Shown piece by piece: positions 35,827 to 44,441 of a stretch of DNA of 64,000 nt (the stretch's first letter is position 1; every line of letters starts with the position of its first letter). Origin of the DNA: Actinobacteria bacterium OV450 (GTDB taxonomy: Bacteria > Actinomycetota > Actinomycetes > Streptomycetales > Streptomycetaceae); assembly GCA_001298555.1 (NCBI GenBank), contig LJCW01000186.1:1-64000 (forward strand), given 5' to 3'. The notes beneath the pieces were generated by a model. It was given only the letters and a program-made list of their open reading frames with translations. It did no database searches and was not told where the DNA came from. The position numbers and the translations under genes were made by a program.

Positions 35827-35997
35827 ATGCTGCGCACCCACCTCGTCAAGGCCGCCGCGGTCGCCTCCCTCGCCTTCTCCGTCGCCGCCATCACCCCGGC
35901 CTTCGCCGGTCACGGCGACAGCGCCGCCACCCGGGTCACCGCCACGACCGCATGGGAGACCGCCCCGGTCACCCTGAAGACCACCGCCTGGGAGTAG
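35827..35997 (+). CDS. short secreted peptide with duplicated TTAWE motif
   Basis: A 56-residue precursor. Residues 1-27 are a clear Sec signal (MLRTHLVKAAAVASLAFSVA then AITPAFA) with cleavage expected after AFA. The mature part is about 29 residues and contains TTAWE twice, at 40-44 and at the very C-terminus, 52-56. AAAGGA lies just upstream of ATG 35827. There is no cysteine, so it is not disulphide-linked or a lanthipeptide. The position next to a TrmB/LuxR regulator suggests a signalling peptide; function is inferred only. Confidence 0.65.
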   Translation: MLRTHLVKAAAVASLAFSVAAITPAFAGHGDSAATRVTATTAWETAPVTLKTTAWE

Positions 35998-36028
35998 CCG
36001 GCCCGCCGCCCCGCCGCGGCCGCCGCAT

Positions 36029-36056
36029 CCCACCGCTTCACGCCCCACCGCTTCAC
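36029..36056. repeat. 15-bp tandem repeat upstream of the CHAP gene
   Basis: CCCACCGCTTCAC occurs at 36029-36041 and 36044-36056, with looser copies of CTTCACCG further on. It lies in the 260-bp gap between the peptide and CHAP genes. No clear riboswitch core is visible there. Confidence 0.5.
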
Positions 36057-36257
36057 CGCCCCACCTGCGTCACTGCTTCACCGCGCCACCACGCGCCCCG
36101 CCTCACCGCGCACCGCGTCCGCCGGCCTGACAGCTGCTCCTGCAGGGCAGCCGTCCACCCGCCCGGTGCGCCCACAGACTTCCGGCCCTCGACGGGCCTG
36201 CCTGCGGAACCCGCAGCGCCACCCCACACGTCACTTCACGCCATACGGAGCTTCGCC

Positions 36258-37892
36258 ATGTCCCGCAGCACCCTGAAGACCACCGCCATCCGCCTCACCT
36301 CCGCCTCGGCCCTGGCCGTGTCCGTGCTCACCGCGGTCGTCGCCTCCCCGGCCAGCGCCTCGACGCTGACGGACGGCATCTCGGCCACCGCCAAGGCCGA
36401 GAACGGCAACGGCGCCTGTGCCCACGGCGGTTACGTCGGTGGCCCCAACCAGTCCAGCAGCTGCTACGGCGGCACCACCACGGCCCACGCCTGGTGTGCG
36501 GACTTCGCCGGCTGGGTCTGGGCCCGCAACGGGGTCACGGGCCTGGCCAGCCTGGACGACCGGGCCGCCAGCTTCATGGACTACGGCAAGAAGTACGGGA
36601 CGATCTCCAGCACGCCGCACGTCGGTGACGCCGTCGTCTACAACTACAACGGCAGCGACTACGCCGACCACGTGGCCCTGGTGACCGGGGTCTCCGGGGG
36701 CACGGTCACGATCACCGGCGGCAACCAGGGGGGCCGCCCCGGCCACGTCAGCACCAACTCCACTTCCTCGTACAGCGTCGGTTCGTCTCCCTGGGGCCAG
36801 CGGATCAGCGGCTACGTCTCGCCCGCCGGCAGCAACACCCCCACGCTCCCCAACCCGGCCGGCCTGCCCGCCGGAACGCTCGTGAAGTCGCCCAACGGCC
36901 CTGACGTGAAGGTGATGATCAGCGGTGCGGGCATTCCGGTCGCCGCCTCCGACGTCACCCCGGACAAGTACGACCTGAGCAAGATCGTCACGGTGGACGA
37001 CACGGCCTTCCGGTCCCTGCCGAGCGCCCCGCCCGCCGGCACCGTGGTCCACGACCAGGCCGGCGGAGCCGAGCGCTACGTGATCGTCGACGGTACGGCG
37101 CTGCTGATCGGCGCCCAGGACTGGACCGCCGCCGGGTACAACGTCCGTGCCGACATGGGCGTTCCGACGGCCTGGCTGCAGAACGCCGCCCAGCGCAACC
37201 TGACGACCGGCATCGTCGTGATGGACCAGACCGGCACCGACCCCGGCCGCTACGTCATCGTCAACGGTGCGGCGCTGCACATCTCGGCCTCCGAGTGGAC
37301 CGCCGACGACTACAACACCCAGACCCTGATGGGTGTCCCGGGCCAGTGGCTGAAGTCCGCCGTCGCCAAGTCCGTGCCGACCGGCACCGTGATGATGGAC
37401 CAGTCGGGCACCGACCCGAACCGCTACGTCATGATCGCCGGTGCCGCGGTGCACATCTCGGCCTCCGAGTGGACCGGCAACGGGTACGACAAGCAGAGCC
37501 TGATGGGTGTCCCGGGTGAGTGGCTGGCCTCCACCGTCTCCAAGCAGGTGGCCAACGGCTCGATCGTCAAGGACGCCTCGGGTGCCAACTCCACGGTGTA
37601 CGTGATGGCGGGCGGCGTCGCGGTGCCGCTGACCTACGCCGACTTCACCGGCTTCGGCTACGACAAGCGTTCGCTGCTCGGCACCCCGGGTGAGTACCTG
37701 GCCTCGGCCGCCGCGAAGGCCGCCCCGGCCGACGGCACGATGCTGCTCTCGCCCGACAGCAACACCGTCTGGCAGATCCAGGGCGGCAAGAAGAAGGCCA
37801 TGACCGCCGACCAGTTCGGCGAGGGCAAGCTCAGCTTCGACGACGTGATCAGCGTCCCGACCGCCTTCACGGCGAAGTTCCCGACCGTCTGA
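36258..37892 (+). CDS. secreted CHAP-domain peptidoglycan hydrolase with C-terminal repeats
   Basis: A 544-residue exported protein. A signal peptide (residues 1-35, cut after SPASA) precedes a CHAP amidase/endopeptidase domain (about 50-190) with catalytic C80 in AHAWCADFAGW and H138 in YADHVALVTG. From about 200 to the end runs a repeat domain built on G-T-V-V-x-D-x-G...RYVIVxGAALxISASEWT units, ending KLSFDDVISVPTAFTAKFPTV. It should cleave cell-wall peptides or amide bonds outside the membrane. The same repeat domain, one unit shorter, is in the next gene, an Rpf. A 14-bp stem terminator separates the two. Confidence 0.88.
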   Translation: MSRSTLKTTAIRLTSASALAVSVLTAVVASPASASTLTDGISATAKAENGNGACAHGGYVGGPNQSSSCYGGTTTAHAWCADFAGWVWARNGVTGLASLDDRAASFMDYGKKYGTISSTPHVGDAVVYNYNGSDYADHVALVTGVSGGTVTITGGNQGGRPGHVSTNSTSSYSVGSSPWGQRISGYVSPAGSNTPTLPNPAGLPAGTLVKSPNGPDVKVMISGAGIPVAASDVTPDKYDLSKIVTVDDTAFRSLPSAPPAGTVVHDQAGGAERYVIVDGTALLIGAQDWTAAGYNVRADMGVPTAWLQNAAQRNLTTGIVVMDQTGTDPGRYVIVNGAALHISASEWTADDYNTQTLMGVPGQWLKSAVAKSVPTGTVMMDQSGTDPNRYVMIAGAAVHISASEWTGNGYDKQSLMGVPGEWLASTVSKQVANGSIVKDASGANSTVYVMAGGVAVPLTYADFTGFGYDKRSLLGTPGEYLASAAAKAAPADGTMLLSPDSNTVWQIQGGKKKAMTADQFGEGKLSFDDVISVPTAFTAKFPTV

Positions 37893-37903
37893 TCATCGCC
37901 CCG

Positions 37904-37941
37904 CCCGAGCCGCCCGGTCCACACCGGCCGGGCGGCTCGGG
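37904..37941. terminator. CHAP gene terminator
   Basis: A perfect 14-bp stem, CCCGAGCCGCCCGG (37904-37917) with CCGGGCGGCTCGGG (37928-37941), and a 10-nt loop, starting 11 nt after the stop. Confidence 0.75.
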
Positions 37942-38069
37942 CCGGCCCGGGCCCCGCCCCGCGGCTTCCGCGCCGGGCTCGCCGCCCCCACGCCCGCCGC
38001 CCCCGCACTCGCCGCCCCCGCAGCCGCCGACCTCCAGGCCTGCGCCCTGAACTCCCCGAGGAACACTCC

Positions 38070-39326
38070 GTGCTGTCTGCCGCCCGCAAGAAGTCCGCGC
38101 TCGCCGTCACCGCCACCGCTCTCGTCGCACTCGCCGCCCCGCTGCTCACGACCACCACCGCCTCGGCCGCCTCCGTCTCGACCTGGGACAAGGTCGCCCA
38201 GTGCGAGGCCAGCGGCAACTGGAGCATCAACACCGGCAACGGCTACTACGGCGGCCTCCAGATCTCGATGTCGACGTGGCGCGCCTTCGGCGGCACGCAG
38301 TACGCCTCCCGCCCCGACCAGGCGACCAAGCAGCAGCAGATCCTGACGGGCGAGAAGATCCTCGCGGGTCAGGGCCAGGGCGCCTGGCCGTCCTGCGGTC
38401 CCGCCGCCGGTCTGGGCGCCGACCACGCCAACCCGTACCCGAGCGCCCCGTCCTACCCGGACCCCTCCTCCCTGGGCGCCGGCACGCTGGTCAAGTCGCC
38501 GAACGGCCCGGCCGTGAAGGTCATGGTCGAGGGCGCGGGCGTCCCGGTGGCGGGCTCCGACGTCACCCCCGACCACTACGACCTGAGCAAGATCGTCCTC
38601 GTGGACGACGCCGCCTTCAACGGCCTGCCGAGCGCCCCGCCGGCCGGTACCGTCGTGCACGACCAGGCCGGCGGTGCCAACCGGTACGTGGTGATCGACG
38701 GCGCCGCCCTGCCGATCAGCGCCTCGGACTGGACCGCCGACGGCTACAACGTCCGTCGCGACATGGGCGTTCCGACCTCCTGGCTGCAGGCCGCGGTCCA
38801 GCGCAGCGTCTCGAACGGCCGCGTGGTGATGGACCAGACCGGCACCGACCCGGCCCGCTACGTCATGGTCAACGGCTCGGCGCTGCACATCTCGGCCGCC
38901 GAGTGGACGGCCAACGGCTACGACGGCCGCTCCCTGATGGGCGTCCCGACCAGCTGGCTGGCCTCCACCGCGGCCAAGCAGCTGGCCAACGGCACCATCG
39001 TCAAGGACGCGTCGGGCGCCAACCCCACGGTCTACGTGATGGCGGGCGGCGTCGCGGTCCCGCTGACGTACGCCGACTTCACCGGCCTCGGCTACGACAA
39101 GCGTCCGCTGGAGGCCGCTCCCGGCGAGTGGCTGGGCTCGGCCGCCGCGAAGGCCGCCCCCGCCGACGGCACGATGCTGCTCTCCCCGGGCAGCAACACC
39201 GTCTGGCAGGTCCAGGGCGGCAAGAAGCGAGCGATGTCCGCCGACGAGTTCGGTGCGGGCAAGCTCAGCTTCGATGACGTGATCAGCGTCCCGGCCGCCT
39301 TCACGGCGAAGTTCCCGACCGTCTGA
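38070..39326 (+). CDS. resuscitation-promoting factor-like lytic transglycosylase with C-terminal repeats
   Basis: A 418-residue secreted Rpf-family protein. After a signal peptide (1-34) the transglycosylase-like domain begins VSTWDKVAQCEASGNWSINT, with the catalytic Glu at E46, and runs through YYGGLQISMSTWRAFGG to about residue 115. It would cleave the glycan strands of peptidoglycan during spore germination or growth. Residues 145-418 repeat the C-terminal domain of the upstream CHAP protein almost exactly, with one unit fewer, including the identical ending FTAKFPTV. GTG 38070 with GAGGAA upstream. Confidence 0.9.
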   Translation: MLSAARKKSALAVTATALVALAAPLLTTTTASAASVSTWDKVAQCEASGNWSINTGNGYYGGLQISMSTWRAFGGTQYASRPDQATKQQQILTGEKILAGQGQGAWPSCGPAAGLGADHANPYPSAPSYPDPSSLGAGTLVKSPNGPAVKVMVEGAGVPVAGSDVTPDHYDLSKIVLVDDAAFNGLPSAPPAGTVVHDQAGGANRYVVIDGAALPISASDWTADGYNVRRDMGVPTSWLQAAVQRSVSNGRVVMDQTGTDPARYVMVNGSALHISAAEWTANGYDGRSLMGVPTSWLASTAAKQLANGTIVKDASGANPTVYVMAGGVAVPLTYADFTGLGYDKRPLEAAPGEWLGSAAAKAAPADGTMLLSPGSNTVWQVQGGKKRAMSADEFGAGKLSFDDVISVPAAFTAKFPTV

Positions 39327-39350
39327 TCACCGCGGCCCGCACCGCACAAC

Positions 39351-39393
39351 GGGGTCGGCCCCCGCTCCCTCACCGGGAGCGGGGGCCGACCCC
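39351..39393. terminator. very strong bidirectional terminator
   Basis: A perfect 19-bp stem (39351-39369 with 39375-39393) and a TCACC loop, between the convergent Rpf and ABC permease genes. Confidence 0.88.
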
Positions 39394-39406
39394 TGTGTGC
39401 CGGGCC

Positions 39407-41062
39407 TCAGCCCTTGCTGACCGCCAGCAGGATCTCCGGCAGCTTCCGCGCCACCGTCGGCGCCGCCAGCCGAAGCCCCGCCCAGGCGGCCAGGGTGCCC
39501 CAGACCGCGCCCAGCGGGAGCAGGATCCAGGTGAGGGACGCGTGGTCCGCCACCTTCAGGTAGACCGCCAGGACGATCACCGGGGAGCAGATCACCGCCG
39601 AGGTGAGCATGCCGCCGAAGATGCCCGCCCAGGCGAGCCCGGCCTGCCCCGGGGCCACGTTCTTGAACGCGCCGTCCGTCGGGATCGAGTACGGGAAGCG
39701 GGCCGAGGCCAGCGCGCCCGTGCACAGCATCGAGCCGAGCAGGGCCAGGCCCACCCCGAGTCCGGCCGGGAGGCGGCTCCAGTCGTGCAGCAGCGCCGTC
39801 GTGACCGCCGTGACCAGGACCGTGTACGGGACGGTGACCAGGGCCAGGGCGTACGCGCGGGCCCGCAGCTCCTCGAAGGCCTCCCGCGTCGTCGAGATGG
39901 TCTGCGCGACCATCCAGAACGCCGAGGTGTCCTGGCCGAACTGGTTGTACATCTGGATGCCGAGCATGCCCGTGCCGAAGCAGGCCAGGTACACCGAGCC
40001 CGTGCCCTGGAGGGCGTTGAAGACCGGGATGATCAGGCCCACCGCCAGGCCCGTGACCCACGCCGACTTCGTCTTCGGGTCGCGGACCACGTACCGCAGC
40101 GTGCGCTGCATGACCGCGCCCGTCCGCCCTGCGGGCAGGAACGCCCAGGCGCCGGTGCCGCCCGCGGACTCCCGCTTCGACGGCTTCGCCGCCGCGATCG
40201 TCGAGCCGTCGGGAGTGACCATCAGGCGGGTCAGGCTGCGCTCCCAGAACCACAGGAGCAGCCCCAGCGCGAGGACCGTGACCGCCAGCTGGCCCGCCGC
40301 CACGCCGTACGAGCCCTTGCTCGCCGAGTCCACCATGCCGATGGCCGACGCCGGCGGCAGCCACCGCACCACCGCCTCGGCCGGCTCCAGCGTGGCCAGG
40401 CCGCCCGACTGCGACAGGCGCTGGCCGGCGAAGTTCGCCACCTGCGCGCCGAGCGCGATCAGCAGGCCGCTGAGCACCGCGAGGTCGCGGCCCTTGCGGC
40501 TGGTCAGCAGCCGGACGTTCGCCGTGGCCACTGCGCGGGCCAGGGTGACGCAGCCCAGCAGCAGGAGCGGCACGGCCGGTACGGCGGCCACGATGCCCGC
40601 CGCGCCCCGCGCGACGGCCACCACGGAGCCCACCGCCAGGCAGACGGTGAACATCGGGCCGATGCCGACCAGCGAGGAGGCCAGCAGGGCCCGGACGAGC
40701 GGACGCGGCCGCAGCGGCAGCATGACCAGCCGGCTCGGGTCGAGCGTCTCGTCCCCGGTGGGGAAGAACAGCGGCATGAACGTCCAGCCGAGCGCGATGA
40801 TCGCGGCGAGCAGGACGACGACCGTGCCCGCGTGCGCGTTCCCGTGCAGCACGGCCAGGCCGAGCATCGCGAAGAACGCCACCACCAGGGAGAACGCCAG
40901 CGAACCGAAGTAGGCGGCCTTGCGCTTCGAGGAGCCCTTGAGCCCGTTGCGGATCAGCGAGAGCTTGAGGCGGACGAAGACGGCGGTCAGGTTGACCCCG
41001 GGGGCCGCGGCCGAGGTGGCGGCCGGGGCGGCCGCCGGGGCGGAGGCGGATGCGGTGCTCAT
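39407..41062 (-). CDS. ABC-2 type transporter permease
   Basis: A 551-residue membrane protein with roughly twelve hydrophobic helices, resembling the fused ABC-exporter permeases of actinobacteria. Recognisable parts are LKLSLIRNGLKGSSKRKAAY near the N-terminus, several Leu/Val-rich helices, and GIQMYNQFGQDTSAFWMVAQ followed by the TREAFEELRARAYALALV loop. It forms the membrane channel for the ATPase encoded just upstream, with ATGA overlap of stop and start. The cargo is unknown. Confidence 0.85.
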   Translation of the reverse strand: MSTASASAPAAAPAATSAAAPGVNLTAVFVRLKLSLIRNGLKGSSKRKAAYFGSLAFSLVVAFFAMLGLAVLHGNAHAGTVVVLLAAIIALGWTFMPLFFPTGDETLDPSRLVMLPLRPRPLVRALLASSLVGIGPMFTVCLAVGSVVAVARGAAGIVAAVPAVPLLLLGCVTLARAVATANVRLLTSRKGRDLAVLSGLLIALGAQVANFAGQRLSQSGGLATLEPAEAVVRWLPPASAIGMVDSASKGSYGVAAGQLAVTVLALGLLLWFWERSLTRLMVTPDGSTIAAAKPSKRESAGGTGAWAFLPAGRTGAVMQRTLRYVVRDPKTKSAWVTGLAVGLIIPVFNALQGTGSVYLACFGTGMLGIQMYNQFGQDTSAFWMVAQTISTTREAFEELRARAYALALVTVPYTVLVTAVTTALLHDWSRLPAGLGVGLALLGSMLCTGALASARFPYSIPTDGAFKNVAPGQAGLAWAGIFGGMLTSAVICSPVIVLAVYLKVADHASLTWILLPLGAVWGTLAAWAGLRLAAPTVARKLPEILLAVSKG

Positions 41063-41901
41063 CGGGCGGCCTGCCCGCCGAGCCAGTCCAGGGAGTCGCC
41101 CGCGTCGCGCCCGCCCGCGCCGACCAATTCCAGGAACGCGGCCTGCAGCGAGGGCGCGTCGCCCCGTACGTCCGCCAGCGGGCCCGCGGCGCGGATCCGG
41201 CCGGCGGCCATGACGGCGACCCAGTCGCACAGCGACTCGACGAGCTCCATGACGTGGGAGGAGAAGACGACCGTGGCGCCGGAGGAGGTGTACCGCTCCA
41301 GCACCCCGCGGATGGTCTGCGCCGACACCGGGTCGACGCCCTCGAACGGCTCGTCCAGGAACAGCACTTCGGGGTTGTGCAGCAGGGCGGCGGCCAGGCC
41401 GATCTTCTTCCGCATGCCCGTCGAGTAGTCCACGACCAGCTTGTGCTGCGAGCCCGCGAGGTCCAGGACGTCCAGGAGCTGCGTCGCCCGCTTGTCGGTC
41501 TCCTCGCCGGACAGGCCGCGCAGCCGGCCCATGTAGCCGAGCAGTTCGCGTCCCGACAGCCGCTCGAACAGCCGCAGGCCCTCGGGCAGTACGCCGATCC
41601 GCCGCTTCACCTCGACCGGGTCGCTCCACACGTCGTGTCCGGCGACGACGACGCGCCCCATGTCGGGGCGGAGCAGACCAGTGATCATGGACAGTGTCGT
41701 CGTCTTGCCCGCGCCGTTCGGGCCGACCAGGCCGATGAACTGGCCCGCGGGCAGCTCCAGGTCGATCCCCGCGACCGCGACCTGCTCGCCGAAGCGCTTC
41801 CACAGGCCCTCGACCCGCACTGCCGCCCGTCCGGTGGACGGTGCGGGTCGCGCACCGCCCGGTCCGTCCGTCCCACCCGTCGCAACTGCCTGGTCCGGCA
41901 T
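41059..41901 (-). CDS. ABC transporter ATP-binding protein
   Basis: A 280-residue nucleotide-binding subunit. Walker A is GPNGAGKTTT (about 61-70), the signature is YSTGMRKKI in place of LSGGQ, Walker B is VLFLDEPFEGVD and the switch His lies in FSSHVMELVE. The YSTGM variant is common in ABC-2 exporters of the CcmA/DrrA type. It works with the permease gene it overlaps. A 27-residue Gly/Ala-rich N-terminal tail precedes the core. Confidence 0.92.
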   Translation of the reverse strand: MPDQAVATGGTDGPGGARPAPSTGRAAVRVEGLWKRFGEQVAVAGIDLELPAGQFIGLVGPNGAGKTTTLSMITGLLRPDMGRVVVAGHDVWSDPVEVKRRIGVLPEGLRLFERLSGRELLGYMGRLRGLSGEETDKRATQLLDVLDLAGSQHKLVVDYSTGMRKKIGLAAALLHNPEVLFLDEPFEGVDPVSAQTIRGVLERYTSSGATVVFSSHVMELVESLCDWVAVMAAGRIRAAGPLADVRGDAPSLQAAFLELVGAGGRDAGDSLDWLGGQAAR

Positions 41902-42047
41902 GCGCCTGCCTCTCGTTCCGTTCCCCGTGGTCCTGCCTTCTTCACGATAGGAGGACGGGGAGAGGCCGGGCAGTTACTTATGTCATGAGTTTTCGTACAG
42001 GAATTCCCTGTTCCGCACCGGGCTGACCTGCGATCTTGCGGGGCGGG

Positions 42048-42734
42048 TCAGGCGCCGCGCCGGTCCCGGTCCGCCGCGGCCTCACGCCCGCAGGCGTACG
42101 CCAGCGCCGCGATCAGTTCCTCCGTGTCCGGCAGCCACCGGTTGGCCGGAGTGGGCCGGCGCGCCCACTGGACGGAGCCCCGGCCGCCGAAGCGGGTGGG
42201 CGGGGCGGCCACGTACTCGCCCTCGCCCCGCGCGGCGAGGTCGATCGACGCCGGCGACCAGCCGAGCCCCCGCACCAGGTCCGGCACCTTCGCCCCGGCG
42301 CCCGGCAGGACGAAGAACAGCATCCGGTGGTCGGGGGTGAGAGCGACCGGTCCGAGCGTGCGCTCCATCCGCTCCAGCCGCGCCAGCGCCAGGAACCCGG
42401 CCGAGTCCGGGACGTCCAGCGCGTCGAACGTCCGGCCCGTCGGCAGCAGGATCGAGGCCTCGGGGTGCTTCGCCCAGATCCGCCGCACCTGGACCGCGCT
42501 GCCCGTCGCCAGCGACGCCCAGTCCTTCACCGTGGGGTGTGCGCCCGGCGCCGGGCAGTCCTGCGCCCCGCACGAGCACAGCTCCCGCCCGTCCGCGGAC
42601 TCCAGCCAGGTGCCGGCGAAGACGTCCCAGTGCCGTTCTTCCGTGTACCGCACGGCATGGTCCAGCAACTGCTCGCCGCGCTGCTTGGGGATGGGTGCGG
42701 TCTCCGTGACTGCGATGGTCTCTTCCACGCCCAT
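42048..42734 (-). CDS. bifunctional primase/polymerase (Prim-Pol) N-terminal domain protein
   Basis: A 228-residue protein matching the Prim-Pol domain (PF09250), with the zinc-ligand-like stretch CSCGAQDCPAPGAHPTVKDW, ILLPTGRTFDALDVP and the ARGEGEYVAAPPTRF loop. There is no helicase part. Stand-alone chromosomal copies are frequent in Streptomyces and no primase activity can be assumed; the catalytic acidic residues are not all obvious. ATG 42734 has GGGGAG five bases upstream and is preferred to GTG/ATG starts further up. It is divergent from the TPR regulator gene. Confidence 0.8.
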   Translation of the reverse strand: MGVEETIAVTETAPIPKQRGEQLLDHAVRYTEERHWDVFAGTWLESADGRELCSCGAQDCPAPGAHPTVKDWASLATGSAVQVRRIWAKHPEASILLPTGRTFDALDVPDSAGFLALARLERMERTLGPVALTPDHRMLFFVLPGAGAKVPDLVRGLGWSPASIDLAARGEGEYVAAPPTRFGGRGSVQWARRPTPANRWLPDTEELIAALAYACGREAAADRDRRGA

Positions 42735-42907
42735 CACAACTCCCCGGGTCACTCGGGGTTACGGGCGTAAACCGGCCGGTGGGCGGAGCATCGATCCTGC
42801 ATACGGGGCGCACTGATGCACGCACGGGGGCGCGTAGGAGGTCGGGGCGCCGGAGTTGGGTAGCGACACGACGCAGAGCGGATGATTCTCCGCACATCAG
42901 GCGGGAA

Positions 42908-42927
42908 GTGATCATTCCAACGATCAC
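42908..42927. promoter_or_regulatory. inverted repeat GTGATC-N8-GATCAC
   Basis: Perfect 6-bp arms (42908-42913 and 42922-42927) only 21 bp before the start codon of the TPR regulator. It could be the site of a developmental regulator or of self-control. Flanking AAGTGA and TCACC lend some likeness to BldD-type boxes, but I do not claim that match. Confidence 0.4.
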
Positions 42928-42948
42928 CCGCGGCTACTGGGGGTTTTC

Positions 42949-44328
42949 ATGGCAGCCAGGCCTCTCGTCGCGCGCCAGCCGAATGAACGGCTACAGGCGC
43001 TCATCCAGGAAGCCGGGTGCTCGAACGCCGGGCTCGCCCGGCGCGTCAACATGTGCGGGGCCGAACACGGCCTCGATCTCCGCTACGACAAGACCTCCGT
43101 GGCCCGGTGGTTGCGCGGCCAGCAGCCGCGCGGCCGGGCGCCCGGCATCATCGCCGAGGCGCTGGGGCGAAAACTCGGCCGGACCGTCACCATCGACGAG
43201 ATCGGCATGGCCAACGGAAAGAACCTCGCGTCCGGCATCGGCCTCCAGTTCTCCCCGACCGTCATCGGGGCCATCGAGCAGGTCAGCGAGCTGTGGCGGA
43301 GCGACGTCGGCCGCCGCGACTTCCTGTCCGGGTCGAGCGTGGCCGCCTCGGCGCTCGTCGAACCGAGCCGCGACTGGCTGATCACCGGAGCCGACGCGCA
43401 GGTCGCGCGCAGCGGCGGCTCGCGCGTGGGCATGCCGGACGTGGAGGCGGTGCGGGCGACCACGGACGCCCTCAAGGACCTCGACCACCGCTTCGGCAGC
43501 GGGCACGTGCGGCCCGTCGTCGTGCACTACCTCAACTCCGTGGTGTCCGGGCTGATCGGCGGCTCGTACCGGGAGCCGGTGGGCCGCGCGCTGTTCGCGG
43601 CGGTGGCCCGGCTGACGGAGCTGGCCGGCTACATGGCGGTCGACACGGGGCAGCCGGGCTTGGCGCAGCGGTACTACATCCAGGCGCTGCGGCTGGCACA
43701 GGCGGCGGGGGACCGGGCGTACGGGGGCTACGTCCTCGCGGCGTCCATGAGCCACCTGGCGGCGGAACTGGGCAATCCGCGGGAGATCGCGCAGCTCGCG
43801 CGGGCCGCGCAGGAGGGGACCCGCGGGCAGGTCACCCCGCGGGTCGAGGCGATGTTCTACGCCGCCGAGGCGCGCGGGCACGCCCTGCTGGGCGACACCC
43901 GGGCCACGGCGGTGCTGTCCTCGCGGGCGGTGACCGCGCTGGAGCGGGCGGAACCGGAGTCCGGCGACGACCCGGTGTGGATCCGCCACTTCGACGCGGC
44001 GTACCTCGCGGACGAGCTGGCGCACTGCCACCGGGACCTGGGCCAGGCGGACGCGGCGGCCCGGCAGGCGGAGGAGGCCCTGCGCGGCCTCCCGCCGGGC
44101 AAGGAGCGGCGCCGGGCGATCGGCCTGCTGCTGCTGGCGGCCGCGCAGGTCCAGCAGCGGGAGGTGGAGCAGGCCTGCCAGAGCGCCGCGAAGGCGGCGG
44201 ACCTGCTGTCGGGGCTCCGCTCGACCCGTGGCGCGGAGTACCTGCAGGACTTCCGCACCCGCCTCGCCCCGTACCGCGACGAGCCGGCGGCCCGGGAATT
44301 CACCGCCCGCCTGGAGGTGGTGGCGTAG
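42949..44328 (+). CDS. NsdA/NsdB-like TPR transcriptional regulator
   Basis: A 459-residue protein. The N-terminus has an XRE-like helix-turn-helix (NERLQALIQEAGCSNAGLARRVN and DKTSVARWLRGQQPRGR, about 11-70); the rest (about 170-450) is helical tetratricopeptide repeats (LAQRYYIQALRLAQAAGDRAYGG and following). The family includes the Streptomyces regulators NsdA and NsdB, which restrain sporulation and antibiotic production; which member this is cannot be fixed here. It is divergent from the Prim-Pol gene, with an inverted repeat near the start. Confidence 0.82.
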   Translation: MAARPLVARQPNERLQALIQEAGCSNAGLARRVNMCGAEHGLDLRYDKTSVARWLRGQQPRGRAPGIIAEALGRKLGRTVTIDEIGMANGKNLASGIGLQFSPTVIGAIEQVSELWRSDVGRRDFLSGSSVAASALVEPSRDWLITGADAQVARSGGSRVGMPDVEAVRATTDALKDLDHRFGSGHVRPVVVHYLNSVVSGLIGGSYREPVGRALFAAVARLTELAGYMAVDTGQPGLAQRYYIQALRLAQAAGDRAYGGYVLAASMSHLAAELGNPREIAQLARAAQEGTRGQVTPRVEAMFYAAEARGHALLGDTRATAVLSSRAVTALERAEPESGDDPVWIRHFDAAYLADELAHCHRDLGQADAAARQAEEALRGLPPGKERRRAIGLLLLAAAQVQQREVEQACQSAAKAADLLSGLRSTRGAEYLQDFRTRLAPYRDEPAAREFTARLEVVA

Positions 44329-44441
44329 GAAGCCCGGGGCGGCCGCGGGGCGGGTGGGCCTGACGGGGGCGGGGTGACCGGGTAGCGTGAGCCGACGGTT
44401 CCGTAGTTCGGAGTATCGGAAAAGTCGGTGAAGGAGTCCCG

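Noticed and set aside
35998..36257. Possible ydaO (c-di-AMP) riboswitch before the CHAP/Rpf genes
   Set aside because: Such riboswitches control some Streptomyces wall hydrolases, but I could not find the conserved core by eye; the region is mostly short CACCGCTTCAC repeats. A covariance-model search would settle it.
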